Shown: in pieces, positions 6,557 to 16,322 of the stretch
How the letters are laid out: each line of letters opens with the position of its first letter
How positions within the stretch are numbered: position 1 is the first letter of the stretch
Source: an uncultured Paraburkholderia sp.
Lineage (GTDB): Bacteria; Pseudomonadota; Gammaproteobacteria; Burkholderiales; Burkholderiaceae
Direction of reading: 5' to 3'
Length of the DNA: 26,600 bases
Assembly: GCA_937917025.1 (NCBI GenBank)
Contig: CALFSF010000038.1
Location: 1-26,600 of the forward strand
Made by a program: the position numbers and the translations under genes
The notes under the pieces: model-generated
Seen by the model: only the letters and a program-made list of their open reading frames with translations
Told to the model about the DNA's origin: nothing
The model's database searches: none

Positions 6557-9500
6557 ATGCCTCCTCAGGAAGAAGATATTTTGTTGATGCAACTTTCGCG
6601 CGTTTTGCGGGGCGGCCCGTCGCGCTCGCCATGGAACAGTACCGAACCGGTCCGCGAGGAACTCTTCGGCGAAGAGCGGCTGGCCCAGCATGCGCGCAGC
6701 CTGGCGGGCGCACAGCCTGTCTCGGGGAAATCGTCCGCGCGGCCGTCGCTTGCCACCCGGCTCAGGGACAACGCGGGTCATCTGTTGCAGGCTTACGAAG
6801 CGACGGTCGTGGCGGCCGGGCATGACGAAGCGATCACGCCGGCCGCGGAGTGGCTGCTCGACAACTACCATCTGGTCGAGGAGCAGGTCAGGCAGATCCG
6901 CGACGACCTGCCGCCCAGTTACTACCGGCAGTTGCCCAAGCTGAGCGAAGGTCCGTTCGCGGGCTATCCGCGCGTGTTCGGTCTCGCATGGGCATTCGTC
7001 GCCCATACCGATAGCCGCTTCGATCCCGATCTGCTGTGCCGCTTCGTGCAGGCCTACCAGAGCGTGCAGCCGCTGACGATCGGCGAATTGTGGGCCGTCG
7101 CGATCACGCTGCGTATCGTGCTGATCGAGAACCTGCGGCGCCTCGCCGACCAGATTACCGAAGGACGCACCGCGCGGCTGGACGCCGACGCGATGGCCGA
7201 CCGCCTGCTCGGCGTGGGAGGGCATGCGCCCGAAGCCTTCGCCGCGCTCGTGTCGCGCTACGGACGCCCGGCGCTACGCGACACGTTCGCGGTGCAGCTG
7301 ATCCAGCGGCTGCACGATCAGGATCCCGAAGCGACACCGGCCGTCACGTGGCTGCACGCGCGCCTTGCCGCGCAGAACACCACGGCGGAGCGGATCGTCG
7401 CCGCCGTGCATCAGCAGCAGGGCGCGGCCAGCCTGACGGTGCGCAACATCATCACCAGCATGCGTCTGATTTCCGACGTGGACTGGACCGAACTCTTCGA
7501 GCGCATTAGTCCGGTCGACGAGATTTTGCGCACCCATCCCGGTTTCGTCGAAATGGATTTTTCGACGCGCAACCTGTATCGCGGCGCGATCGAAGCGCTG
7601 GCGCGCGGGTCGTCGCTGAGCGAGACCGATATCGCCCAGCGGGCCGTTGCCGTGGCTGCCGCGGCGGCGCAGCACGCGCGGACCGAGCCGGACGCGCAGG
7701 CCGCCACGCCTGCTCCCGACGCCGCGCCGCGTCGCGCGGCCGATCCCGGCTATCACCTGCTGGCGGCCGGCCGCCGCGCGTTCGAGGCGGCGATCGGCTA
7801 CCGCGCGCCGGTCGCGGTGTGGGTGCACCGCTTCACGCGCCGCGCCGGCCTGAGCGGCTATGTCGGCCGCATCCTGTTGCTGGCCGCGCTGATGCTGGCG
7901 GGCGTGCTGTGGCTGCTGGCAGGTCTTGCGTCTCACGCCAGCTGGTTGATCTGGCTCGGCGTCGCCGGCCTGCTGCCGGCGGTCGACGTGGCCGTGGCGC
8001 TCGTCAATCGTGGCGTGATGCGCGACGTCGGCGCGATCGTGCTGCCGGGTCTCGCGCTACGCAGCGGCGTTCCGGCGAGTCTGCGCACCGTGGTGGCCGT
8101 TCCCACGCTGCTGACGACCACCGATGCGCTGGCCGCGCAGATCGAGCGGCTCGAAGTTCATCATCTCGCAAGCCCAGGCGGCGAGCTTTACTACGTGCTG
8201 CTGTCCGACTGGACCGATGCGCCCACCGCCGAGGCCGACGGCGACGCCGGATTGCTGGCGGCCGCCGCAGCGGGCATCGCGGGGTTGAACCGCCGCTATC
8301 CCGGCACGCCGGAGAGCGCGCGCTTCCTGCTGCTGCATCGGCGGCGCAGCTGGAACGCCGAGGAAGGGCAATGGATGGGCTGGGAGCGCAAGCGCGGCAA
8401 ACTGCATGAGATGAACCGGTTGCTGCGCGGCGCGCCCGACACGTCGTTTGTCGCCATCGACGGCGAGGCGCCCGCCGTGCCGCCGCAGGTCCGCTATGTG
8501 ATTACGCTCGATGCCGATACCCGCTTGCCGCGCGACACGGTGCGCCGTCTGATCGGCAAGATGGCGCATCCGCTCAACCGGCCGGTTTTCGACCAGTTGA
8601 GCCAGCGTATCGTCGACGGCTACGGCGTGTTGCAGCCGCGCGTGACGCCTTCGCTGCCGGTCGGCGCCGAGGGCTCGCTGTTCCAGCGCGTGTCGTCGAG
8701 TCCGAGCGGGATCGATCCGTACGTCGCCGCGGTATCGGACGTCTATCAGGATCTCTTCGACGAAGGCTCGTACGCGGGCAAGGGCATCTACGACGTGGAT
8801 GCGTTCGAGTTCGCGCTGGCCGGCCGCGTGCCGGACAACACGATGCTCAGTCACGATCTGTTCGAGGGCATTTTCGCGCGCGCGGGCCTCGCCTCCGATA
8901 TCGAGGTGGTCGAAGCCTTTCCGGCGCGCTTCGACGTCGCCGAGGCGCGCCAGCATCGCTGGGCGCGCGGCGACTGGCAACTGCTGCCCTGGTTGATGGC
9001 GCTGCGTCGCCGCGCCGATCTGACGCTGCGCGCCACCGGCCGCTGGAAGATGGTGGACAACCTGCGCCGCACGCTCACGGCGCCCGCGGCGTTCGTCGCG
9101 CTGCTGATCGGCTGGGCGCAGCCGTTGCCGGCGGCGCTCGTCTGGACGGCCTTCGTGGTGCTGACGATTGCATTGCCGGTGCTGCTGCCGACGCTGAGCG
9201 CGCTGATGCCGCGCTGGAAACGCGCGCACGTGAAGATGACCGCGCGCAGCCTGCTCTACGTCTGGCTCGCCGACCTGCGGCTCGCGCTCGCGCGCATCGG
9301 CATGTCGATCGCTTTTCTGGCGCAGCAGGCGTGGTCGATGACCGACGCGATCGCGCGCACGCTGTTTCGCGTGCTGTTCAGTCACCGGCACCTGCTCGAA
9401 TGGACGACAGCGGCCGAGGCCGGCGCGCGTGGGCGGCTCACGCTCGCCGGGACCTTCCTGCGCATGCGCGCCGGCCTCGCGCTCGCGCTCGCCGGCACGG

Positions 9501-12500
9501 CGGCGAGCGCGTGGGCCGCGTGGCGCACCGGCAACCACGGCGCGTGGGCGGGCGTGCCGTTCATGTTGGGCTGGCTCGCTGCGCCCGCGCTTGCGTACTG
9601 GTCGAGCGTCGCGCCGCGCGCGGCGGGCGACCTGGCCGTCACGGCGAGCGACGCGCGGCAACTGCGCCTTCATGCGCGCCGGACATGGCGCTATTTCGAA
9701 ACCTTCGTCACGGACGAAGACCAGATGCTGCCGCCGGATAACTTCCAGGAAGACCCGCGGCCCGTCATCGCGCATCGAACGTCGCCGACCAACCTCGGGC
9801 TCTATCTGCTTGCGAGCGTCAGTGCGCGCGAGTTCGGCTGGCTCGGCACGCTCGACACCGTCGCGCGACTGGAGGCCACGCTTGCCACGATGCAGCGCCT
9901 CGCGCGCTATCGCGGTCACTTCTACAACTGGTACGACACCCAGGATCTGCGGCCGCTGGAACCGAAATATGTGTCCTCCGTCGATAGCGGCAATCTGGCC
10001 GGTCATCTGATCGCGCTCGGCAATGCGTGCCGCGCATGGGCCGGCCAGCCCGCCGGCGCGGGCCGGCCGGTGGCGTTCGCGGGCCTGCGCGACAGCCTCG
10101 CGTTGCTCTGCGAAGCCGTGCGCGAGCGCGAGAGCGAGCGTACCGATGTGGCGCTCCATGGCGAGTTCGATCAGGCCGTGAGCGCACTGCAGGCCGCGCT
10201 CGCCGATGAGCCGCCGCCCGCCGCGTCCGTGCCGGGATGGCAGACGATCACGCTCTTCGCCGCCACGGTGGCCGACATTGCGCGCGCGCTCGTCGACGAA
10301 ACCCCGGGCGAGCAGGACGGCTCCGACGAGAACGCGCTCTTCTGGATCGACGCGCTCGAACACGCGATTCACAGTCATTGCCGCGATAGCGCGTCCACGG
10401 CGGATGAATCGTCGGTGCGGGGCAAGCGCCTGCTCGCGCTCGCCGATACCGCGCTGAAGATGGCCAATGAGATGGAGTTCGGTTTTCTGCTCGACCCCGT
10501 GCGCGGCCTGCTGTCGATCGGCTATGCGGTCGCCGAGGGCGGGCTCGACCCCAGCAGCTACGATCTGCTCGCCTCGGAAGCGCGGCTCGCGAGCTTCGTC
10601 GCGATTGCCAAGGGCGATATTCCCGCGCGCCACTGGTTCCGGCTGGGCCGTCTCGCGACGCCGGTGGCGGGCGGCGCCGCGCTCGTCTCGTGGTCGGGTT
10701 CGATGTTCGAATACCTGATGCCGTCGCTGGTGATGTGCGCGCCGGCCAGCAGCCTGATCGCGCGAACCAGCGGCCTCGTCGTGCGCCGGCAGATCAGCTA
10801 TGGCGCGACGCTGGGCCTGCCGTGGGGCATCTCCGAATCCGCCTACAACGCACGCGATGTAGAGCTGACCTATCAATATTCGAGCTTCGGCATTCCGGAT
10901 ATCGGGCTCAAGCGGGGCCTCGGTCACAACGCCGTGATCGCCCCTTATGCGACGGCGCTCGCGGCGATGGTCGCGCCGGCGGCCGCCGCGCGCAATTTCG
11001 AACGGCTCGCCGCGGCGGGCGCGAACGGACGCTTCGGCTTCTACGAGGCGCTCGACTACACGCCCGCGCGCGTGCCGGAAGGCCAGCAGGTGGCGGTGGT
11101 GCGCGCTTTCATGGCACATCATCAGGGCATGTCGATCGTCTCGATCGCCAATGCGCTGCTGGGCGGACGCATCCGCGCCTTCTTTCACGCGGAGCCGGCT
11201 ATTCAGGCAACCGAACTCCTGTTGCAGGAGCGCATGCCGGGACGGGTGGCCGTCGCCCATCTGCGCGTCGACGAGGACCACAGCACGGGTCCGATGCGCG
11301 GCGTCGAGCCGGCCGTCGCGCGGCGCCTGCTGTCGGCGAACGATCCGTCGCCCGCGACCCATCTGCTGTGCAATGGCCGCTATGCGGTGATGCTCACGGC
11401 GGCGGGCTCCGGATACAGCCGCCGCGACGATCTGGCCGTCACCCGCTGGCGCGAGGATGCGACGCGCGACGACTGGGGCAGCTACCTGTATCTGCGCGAC
11501 GTCGAGAGCGGCGAATTCTGGTCGGCCGCGTGGCAGCCCACCGGCGTCGTGCCCGACAGCTACGAAGTGACGTTCACCGAGGACCGCGCGGAGTTCGTGC
11601 GCCGCGACGGCACGCTGACCACCTCGCTCGACGTGGTGGTGTCCGCCGAGGACGATGCGGAAGTGCGGCGCGTGTCGGTGGCCAATGCGGGCTCGCGCGA
11701 GCGCGTGATCGAGTTCACGTCCTACGCGGAGATCGTGCTCGCTCCGCAAGCCGCCGATCAGGCGCATCCGGCGTTTTCCCGGCTCTTCGTCGAGACCGAA
11801 TATCTGCCCGGGCCCGGCGCGATCCTGGCGACGCGGCGCCGCCGCGAGACGAACGAACCGGAGGTCTGGGCCGCGCATCTCGCCGTGATCGAAGGCGATG
11901 CGGCAGGGCCGGTCGAAATCGAAACAGACCGCGCCCGTTTTCTCGGACGCGGGCGCAACGTGCGCACGCCGCTCGGTCTCGCGGACGGGCGCACGCTCGG
12001 CAACTCCGCGGGCGTCGTGCTCGACGCGGTGTTTGCGTTGCGCCGCCGTCTGCGTATCGCGCCGGGCGCGACCGCAAGCGTCGCGTTCTGGACCATCGTC
12101 GCCGACTCGCGCGCGCAGCTGCTGGATCTCGTGGACAAGCATCGCGAGGGCGCATCGTACGCGCGCGCGGCGATGCTCGCCTGGACCCAGGCCCAGGTGC
12201 AGCTGCGCCACAACGGCGTGAGCCCCGACGAGGCCAGCCTGTTCCAGCGGATGGCCGGCTACATGCTGTACAACGACGCGTCGCTGCGGCCGGGTTCCGC
12301 CGCGCTTTTACGCGGCGCGGCGGCGGTTGCCAGCGCGGGCGGCGTGGGCGCCGCGCCGCTCTGGGCGCATGGCGTATCGGGCGATCTGCCGATCCTGCTG
12401 GTGCGTATCGACGACATCGAACACATGGCGCTCGTGCGGCAACTGGTGCATGCCCACGAGTACTGGTGCATGAAGCGGCTCGCGGTCGATCTCGTCATCA

Positions 12501-15307
12501 TCAACGAACGCGCGGCGTCGTATGTGCAGGACTTGCAGATCGCGCTCGAAACGCTGGTGCGCGCCGGGCAGGCGCGGCCGCCGCCAGGCGGCGCGGCGCG
12601 CGGCAATATCGGCGTGCTGCGCGCGGACCTGATGTCGGGCGACGCGCGTGCGCTCTTTCCGGTTGCCGCGCGCGCGGTGCTGGCCGCGCGCAATGGCCGC
12701 CTGCTGGATCAGTTGCGGCGGCTCGCCAGCGCGCCGCCGCCCGTCGCGCCGCGCGTGAGACGCTTGCCGTCGCCGCCGCCTGTGCCCGTGCCGGTAAAGC
12801 ACGCGCAGCCCGGTGCAGGGCTCGAGTTTTTCAACGGCCTCGGCGGGTTCGCGAACGACGGCCGGGAATACGTGACGATCCTCGCGCCCGGCCAATGCAC
12901 GCCGATGCCATGGGTCAACGTGATCGCCAATCCGTCATGCGGCTTTCTGGTTTCGGCCGAAGGCAGCGGCTACACGTGGGCGTCGAACAGCCGCGAGCAC
13001 CAGTTGACGCCGTGGTCGAACGATCCGGTGAGCGACCCGCCCGCCGAAGCGTTTTACGTGCGCGACGAAGAGACAGGCGCGCTGTGGGGGCCGCAGGCGC
13101 ATCCCGTGCGCGACAATGCGCCGGGTGCCGCGCCCTGCATCGCGCATCACGGTCAGGGCTACAGCCGCTTCACGCACGTGGCCGAAGAGGTCGCGCTGGA
13201 GCTGCTGCAATTCGTGCCGCTCGACGATCCGATCAAGATCTCCCGCCTGACGCTGCGCAACCTGTCCGCCCGCAGCCGCCGTCTTTCGGTGACGGCTTAC
13301 GTCGAATGGGCGTTGGGGGCCTCGCGCAGCGTCGCGGCGCCGCATACCATCAGCGAGATCGACGCCGCCACGGGGGCGATGTTCGTTCGCAATGGCTGGG
13401 CCGGTGCGTATCGTGGCCGCGTGGCCTTCGCCGATCTGGGCGGCCGGCAGAGCGCATGGAGCGCCGACCGGTGCGAATTCATCGGCCGCAACGGCACGTT
13501 GAGCGATCCGGCCGGGCTTGCCGCGCCAGCCGATGTCTCGCCGCTGTCCGGCAAGGTCGGCGCGGGCCTCGATCCGTGCGCGGCGCTGCAGGCGTTGATC
13601 GAACTCGCGCCTGGCGGCGTCACCGAGGTGGTGTTCCTGCTGGGCGAGGCCGCCGCGCCGGAAGCCGCCCGGCAATTGATCGCGCGCTATCGTGAAGCCG
13701 ATCTCGACGCGGTGCTCGCCACCGTGACCGGCTTCTGGGACGACACGCTCGGCACGGTTCAGGTCGCGACGCCCGACCGCGCGATGGATCTGATGCTCAA
13801 CCGGTGGCTGCTGTACCAGACACTCGTCTGCCGCATCTGGGCGCGCGCGGGCTTTTATCAGGCGAGCGGCGCGTATGGCTTTCGCGACCAGTTGCAGGAC
13901 GGCATGGCGCTCGCCGTCGCGCGTCCCGAGCTGACCCGCGAGCATCTGCTGCGGGCGGCGGCGCGGCAGTTTCCGGAAGGCGACGTGCAGCACTGGTGGC
14001 TGCCTCAAGGCGGCGACGGCGTGCGCACGCATATTTCAGACGACCGCGCGTGGCTTGCCTGGACGGCGGCGCAATACGTCGAGGTGACGGGCGACCACGC
14101 GGTGCTCGACGTGGCGATACCGTTCCTCGAAGGCCGCTCGCTCGCGGCCGGCGAATATGACGCTTACTTCGTGCCGGGCGTGTCGGAAACCAGCGCGCCG
14201 CTCTTCGAGCATTGCGTGCGCGCGCTGGAACAAAGCCTCGATCTGTTCGGCGCGCATGGCTTGCCGCTGATGGGCACGGGCGACTGGAACGACGGCATGA
14301 ACCGGGTCGGCGAGGGCGGACGCGGCGAAAGCGTCTGGCTTGGCTGGTTTCTCTACGCGACATTGCAGGCTTTTGCGCCGCTCGCGCGCGCGCGGGGGGA
14401 CGCAGAGCGGGCAGAGCGCTGGCTGCGGCGTGCCGAAGCGCTGCGCGAAGCGCTCGAAAGCACCGCGTGGGATGGCGAATGGTACCGGCGCGGCTATTTC
14501 GACGACGGCACGCCGCTCGGGTCCGCGAGCAGCGACGAATGCTCGATCGATGCGATTGCACAGTCGTGGAGCGTGCTGTCGGGCGCGGCGGATGCGACGC
14601 GGGCCGAACGCGCGATGGCCGCGCTGGACGCCCGGCTGATTCGCCGCGAGGACAAACTGGCGTTGCTGTTCACGCCGCCGTTCGATCACACGGCGCTCGA
14701 TCCGGGGTACATCAAGGGCTATCCGCCAGGCATCCGGGAGAACGGCGGCCAGTACACGCACGCCGCGCTCTGGTCGGTGCTGGCTTTCGCGCGGATGGGC
14801 GACGGCGATCGCGCGGCGGAGCTGTTCGCGCTGCTCAATCCGGTCAATCACAGTCGTACCCGCAGTGGCGCGAACCGCTACAAGGTCGAACCGTATGTCG
14901 TCGCGGCTGACGTCTATTCGGTGGCGCCGCACGTGGGACGCGGCGGCTGGACCTGGTACACGGGCTCGGCGGGATGGATGTACCGGGCGGGCATCGAGGG
15001 GTTGCTCGGTCTGCACAAGCGCGGCGCGGAACTGTCGATCGACCCCTGCGTGCCGAAGGCATGGCCGGGCTTTACCGCCGTGTTTCGCCATGGCGGCGCC
15101 CGCTACGAGATCGCGGTGAACAACCCGCACGGCGTCAGCCGGGGCGTGAGCAACATGGTGGTGGACGGCACCGTGCTCGCACCGGGACAAACAGCGGTGC
15201 GACTGGTGGATGACGGCGCGCGCCACACGGTGATCGTGACCCTCGGCGTGGACGCAGACGTCGAACCGGCGCTCGCGGATAGCGAAACCGCACTCAGGCG
15301 TCGTTAA
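6557..15307 (+). CDS. ndvB: Cyclic beta-1,2-glucan synthase (NdvB/ChvB-type)
   Basis: This inner-membrane enzyme builds linear beta-1,2-glucan from UDP-glucose, trims it and closes it into a ring for the periplasm. At about 2916 residues it matches the size of ChvB/NdvB (about 2830-2870). Membrane segments lie near 435-485, 840-890 and 900-1018. They flank the family-84 glycosyltransferase, with LDADTRLPRD (Asp652, Asp654), GIYDVDAFEFAL near 740-755 and the QHRWARGDWQ acceptor motif near 800. A glycoamylase-like domain follows near 1040-1700. A GH94 phosphorylase-like end, with the catalytic motif GDWNDGM (Asp2576-Asp2579) and YIKGYPPGIRENGGQYTH, sets chain length. The start is uncertain: ATG 6557 has only a weak SD, and TTG 6581 or ATG 6587 are alternatives. 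The 3' end overlaps the convergent 115-residue gene by 14 bases. Confidence 0.93.
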   Translation: MPPQEEDILLMQLSRVLRGGPSRSPWNSTEPVREELFGEERLAQHARSLAGAQPVSGKSSARPSLATRLRDNAGHLLQAYEATVVAAGHDEAITPAAEWLLDNYHLVEEQVRQIRDDLPPSYYRQLPKLSEGPFAGYPRVFGLAWAFVAHTDSRFDPDLLCRFVQAYQSVQPLTIGELWAVAITLRIVLIENLRRLADQITEGRTARLDADAMADRLLGVGGHAPEAFAALVSRYGRPALRDTFAVQLIQRLHDQDPEATPAVTWLHARLAAQNTTAERIVAAVHQQQGAASLTVRNIITSMRLISDVDWTELFERISPVDEILRTHPGFVEMDFSTRNLYRGAIEALARGSSLSETDIAQRAVAVAAAAAQHARTEPDAQAATPAPDAAPRRAADPGYHLLAAGRRAFEAAIGYRAPVAVWVHRFTRRAGLSGYVGRILLLAALMLAGVLWLLAGLASHASWLIWLGVAGLLPAVDVAVALVNRGVMRDVGAIVLPGLALRSGVPASLRTVVAVPTLLTTTDALAAQIERLEVHHLASPGGELYYVLLSDWTDAPTAEADGDAGLLAAAAAGIAGLNRRYPGTPESARFLLLHRRRSWNAEEGQWMGWERKRGKLHEMNRLLRGAPDTSFVAIDGEAPAVPPQVRYVITLDADTRLPRDTVRRLIGKMAHPLNRPVFDQLSQRIVDGYGVLQPRVTPSLPVGAEGSLFQRVSSSPSGIDPYVAAVSDVYQDLFDEGSYAGKGIYDVDAFEFALAGRVPDNTMLSHDLFEGIFARAGLASDIEVVEAFPARFDVAEARQHRWARGDWQLLPWLMALRRRADLTLRATGRWKMVDNLRRTLTAPAAFVALLIGWAQPLPAALVWTAFVVLTIALPVLLPTLSALMPRWKRAHVKMTARSLLYVWLADLRLALARIGMSIAFLAQQAWSMTDAIARTLFRVLFSHRHLLEWTTAAEAGARGRLTLAGTFLRMRAGLALALAGTAASAWAAWRTGNHGAWAGVPFMLGWLAAPALAYWSSVAPRAAGDLAVTASDARQLRLHARRTWRYFETFVTDEDQMLPPDNFQEDPRPVIAHRTSPTNLGLYLLASVSAREFGWLGTLDTVARLEATLATMQRLARYRGHFYNWYDTQDLRPLEPKYVSSVDSGNLAGHLIALGNACRAWAGQPAGAGRPVAFAGLRDSLALLCEAVRERESERTDVALHGEFDQAVSALQAALADEPPPAASVPGWQTITLFAATVADIARALVDETPGEQDGSDENALFWIDALEHAIHSHCRDSASTADESSVRGKRLLALADTALKMANEMEFGFLLDPVRGLLSIGYAVAEGGLDPSSYDLLASEARLASFVAIAKGDIPARHWFRLGRLATPVAGGAALVSWSGSMFEYLMPSLVMCAPASSLIARTSGLVVRRQISYGATLGLPWGISESAYNARDVELTYQYSSFGIPDIGLKRGLGHNAVIAPYATALAAMVAPAAAARNFERLAAAGANGRFGFYEALDYTPARVPEGQQVAVVRAFMAHHQGMSIVSIANALLGGRIRAFFHAEPAIQATELLLQERMPGRVAVAHLRVDEDHSTGPMRGVEPAVARRLLSANDPSPATHLLCNGRYAVMLTAAGSGYSRRDDLAVTRWREDATRDDWGSYLYLRDVESGEFWSAAWQPTGVVPDSYEVTFTEDRAEFVRRDGTLTTSLDVVVSAEDDAEVRRVSVANAGSRERVIEFTSYAEIVLAPQAADQAHPAFSRLFVETEYLPGPGAILATRRRRETNEPEVWAAHLAVIEGDAAGPVEIETDRARFLGRGRNVRTPLGLADGRTLGNSAGVVLDAVFALRRRLRIAPGATASVAFWTIVADSRAQLLDLVDKHREGASYARAAMLAWTQAQVQLRHNGVSPDEASLFQRMAGYMLYNDASLRPGSAALLRGAAAVASAGGVGAAPLWAHGVSGDLPILLVRIDDIEHMALVRQLVHAHEYWCMKRLAVDLVIINERAASYVQDLQIALETLVRAGQARPPPGGAARGNIGVLRADLMSGDARALFPVAARAVLAARNGRLLDQLRRLASAPPPVAPRVRRLPSPPPVPVPVKHAQPGAGLEFFNGLGGFANDGREYVTILAPGQCTPMPWVNVIANPSCGFLVSAEGSGYTWASNSREHQLTPWSNDPVSDPPAEAFYVRDEETGALWGPQAHPVRDNAPGAAPCIAHHGQGYSRFTHVAEEVALELLQFVPLDDPIKISRLTLRNLSARSRRLSVTAYVEWALGASRSVAAPHTISEIDAATGAMFVRNGWAGAYRGRVAFADLGGRQSAWSADRCEFIGRNGTLSDPAGLAAPADVSPLSGKVGAGLDPCAALQALIELAPGGVTEVVFLLGEAAAPEAARQLIARYREADLDAVLATVTGFWDDTLGTVQVATPDRAMDLMLNRWLLYQTLVCRIWARAGFYQASGAYGFRDQLQDGMALAVARPELTREHLLRAAARQFPEGDVQHWWLPQGGDGVRTHISDDRAWLAWTAAQYVEVTGDHAVLDVAIPFLEGRSLAAGEYDAYFVPGVSETSAPLFEHCVRALEQSLDLFGAHGLPLMGTGDWNDGMNRVGEGGRGESVWLGWFLYATLQAFAPLARARGDAERAERWLRRAEALREALESTAWDGEWYRRGYFDDGTPLGSASSDECSIDAIAQSWSVLSGAADATRAERAMAALDARLIRREDKLALLFTPPFDHTALDPGYIKGYPPGIRENGGQYTHAALWSVLAFARMGDGDRAAELFALLNPVNHSRTRSGANRYKVEPYVVAADVYSVAPHVGRGGWTWYTGSAGWMYRAGIEGLLGLHKRGAELSIDPCVPKAWPGFTAVFRHGGARYEIAVNNPHGVSRGVSNMVVDGTVLAPGQTAVRLVDDGARHTVIVTLGVDADVEPALADSETALRRR

Positions 15308-15641
15308 AGGGATTGTTCTTTTTGGTGGCGATGGTTTGCGTGTTCGTCACCAGATGATTCTGCAGCCAGTACGACGCCTTGCTCAAGCCGGCCGCCTGGC
15401 AGTCCTCGCCCAGTTCGCAGACGAACACCCGGTCGTCCGTCGCGGTTGCCTGCGAAAACGCGCTCATTAACTGCCGCGCGTCGCGGCTGGTGTTGAGCAC
15501 GAGGAACGCGCCCATCTGGTGAAGATGCAGGAACTCGTACTCGCCACCGGAAACCTGCACGGCGATGTCCTTGATCCTGGCATGTTGCTCCGTCGGGGTG
15601 CCGATGAAGATGCCGACGAGATACGTTGCTTTCCTGATCAT
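15294..15641 (-). CDS. Unknown 115-residue protein
   Basis: I do not recognise this protein. It is a compact soluble product with mixed charge and alternating hydrophobic stretches (ATYLVGIFIGTP, GAFLVLNTS, DRVFVCELGED), suggesting a small alpha/beta fold. There is no signal peptide or membrane segment. It has two cysteines close together (CELGEDC). ATG 15641 is the only in-frame start, and its SD is weak (GAAG close to the ATG). It is the last gene of the leftward run, 77 bases after the His-rich lipoprotein gene. Its 3' end overlaps the end of the glucan synthase gene by 14 bases, so transcripts from both sides meet. Balanced composition, unlike the Arg-rich antisense frames, argues that it is real. 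Confidence 0.75.
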   Translation of the reverse strand: MIRKATYLVGIFIGTPTEQHARIKDIAVQVSGGEYEFLHLHQMGAFLVLNTSRDARQLMSAFSQATATDDRVFVCELGEDCQAAGLSKASYWLQNHLVTNTQTIATKKNNPFNDA

Positions 15642-15718
15642 GTCTTCGTTACCGCGGAGGATATCTCCAGTGAGGGGAGTGGGTGAGTCCGACGCGACGG
15701 CAGCATATCCGGGCGCGC

Positions 15719-15856
15719 CTAATAGCGATCGTAACCCTCATGGTGTTCGTCGCCGCGGTGATGGTCGTCGCCGCCAACGGGGACGAGCAGGCATGAGCCG
15801 AGGCTGGCAATCAGGGACAACGCGATCACCAGCCGAACCAGCATTCGTTTTTTCAT
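15719..15856 (-). CDS. 45-residue His-rich lipoprotein
   Basis: A 46-codon frame starts at ATG 15856, preceded by AAAGGAA five bases upstream. The translation begins MKKRMLVRLVIALSLIASLG and reaches a lipobox SLGSC with acylated Cys22. The mature peptide is only about 24 residues: LLVPVGG followed by DDHHRGDEHHEGYDRY, with two His-His pairs and many acidic residues. That composition suggests metal binding, or a pH-sensitive acidic tail, at the inner face of the outer membrane (inference). It lies between the Gly/Tyr/His-rich exported protein gene and the unknown 115-residue gene, with 70-77 base gaps on the same strand. The SD, start and lipobox together make it a convincing short gene. Confidence 0.8.
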   Translation of the reverse strand: MKKRMLVRLVIALSLIASLGSCLLVPVGGDDHHRGDEHHEGYDRY

Positions 15857-15926
15857 GACTATTCCTTTGATCTCAGGTCTTCGCTCATCCGCTGATCACG
15901 TGGAGCGCGGTGCCGTTCCAGCGAAA

Positions 15927-16244
15927 CTAGAGCGGCAGGAACAGGCTGATGCCAGGCGCCGCTCCCGGTGCGTAGACAACCGGCGGTGCGTTGTAGCCAT
16001 ACCCATAGCTCTGGTTGCCGTAGCCGTTGCTGTAGCCATACCCGCCACGGCGATGATCGTCATGGCGAACGGCCTGATGCGGGGCGCGTCTCTCACTATG
16101 CTGCCCGCCTCCGCGATGCACCTGCTCCGCCCGTAGCGGCTGCGCGGCGAAGAGGCAGGCGATCGCGAGTGCGAGGCCGGTTGCCCTCAGGCATCCCGAT
16201 CGCATCGTGGCGCTACCCGGCGCGCGCGTGATTGAGGTTTTCAT
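15927..16244 (-). CDS. Exported Gly/Tyr/His-rich small protein
   Basis: The 105-residue product has an N-terminal signal sequence (hydrophobic GLALAIACLFAAQPLRA, cleavage likely after LRA near residue 39). The mature part is low complexity: QVHRGGGQHSERR, then a His/Arg/Asp patch (HDDHRR), then a Gly-Tyr-Asn region (GYGYSNGYGNQSYGYGYN), and a hydrophobic end (PGISLFLPL). Small exported proteins of this type are common in Burkholderia and have no assigned biochemical role; metal or surface binding is possible. ATG 16244 follows AGGAGA by five bases. It lies 78 bases after the Spy-like gene. Its leader contains the 10-base palindrome GCTGTACAGC (16273-16282). Confidence 0.8.
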   Translation of the reverse strand: MKTSITRAPGSATMRSGCLRATGLALAIACLFAAQPLRAEQVHRGGGQHSERRAPHQAVRHDDHRRGGYGYSNGYGNQSYGYGYNAPPVVYAPGAAPGISLFLPL

Positions 16245-16322
16245 GGTGTTCTCCTGTGTGCGGACCGGATGTGCTGTACAGCGTGGCGCCGGTTCGCTGC
16301 CGACCTGGCGCGAAGCCCCGGG

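Noticed and set aside
6463..6825. A 120-codon frame starting with GGAG-cgc-ATG before the glucan synthase
   Set aside because: The SD spacing is too short, it overlaps a 12-bp hairpin, and most of it lies in another frame of the synthase gene.
8057..12211. A 1384-codon open frame antisense to the cyclic glucan synthase
   Set aside because: It is an antisense shadow of high GC3 coding sequence. The translation is Arg/His/Gln-rich without recognisable domains, while the opposite strand has a complete GT84/GH94 enzyme.
16273..16282. Perfect palindrome GCTGTACAGC in the leader of the Gly/Tyr/His-rich gene
   Set aside because: It contains GTACAG but lacks the leading C of CGTACAG and lies inside an operon; a 10-base palindrome is expected many times by chance in a window this size.
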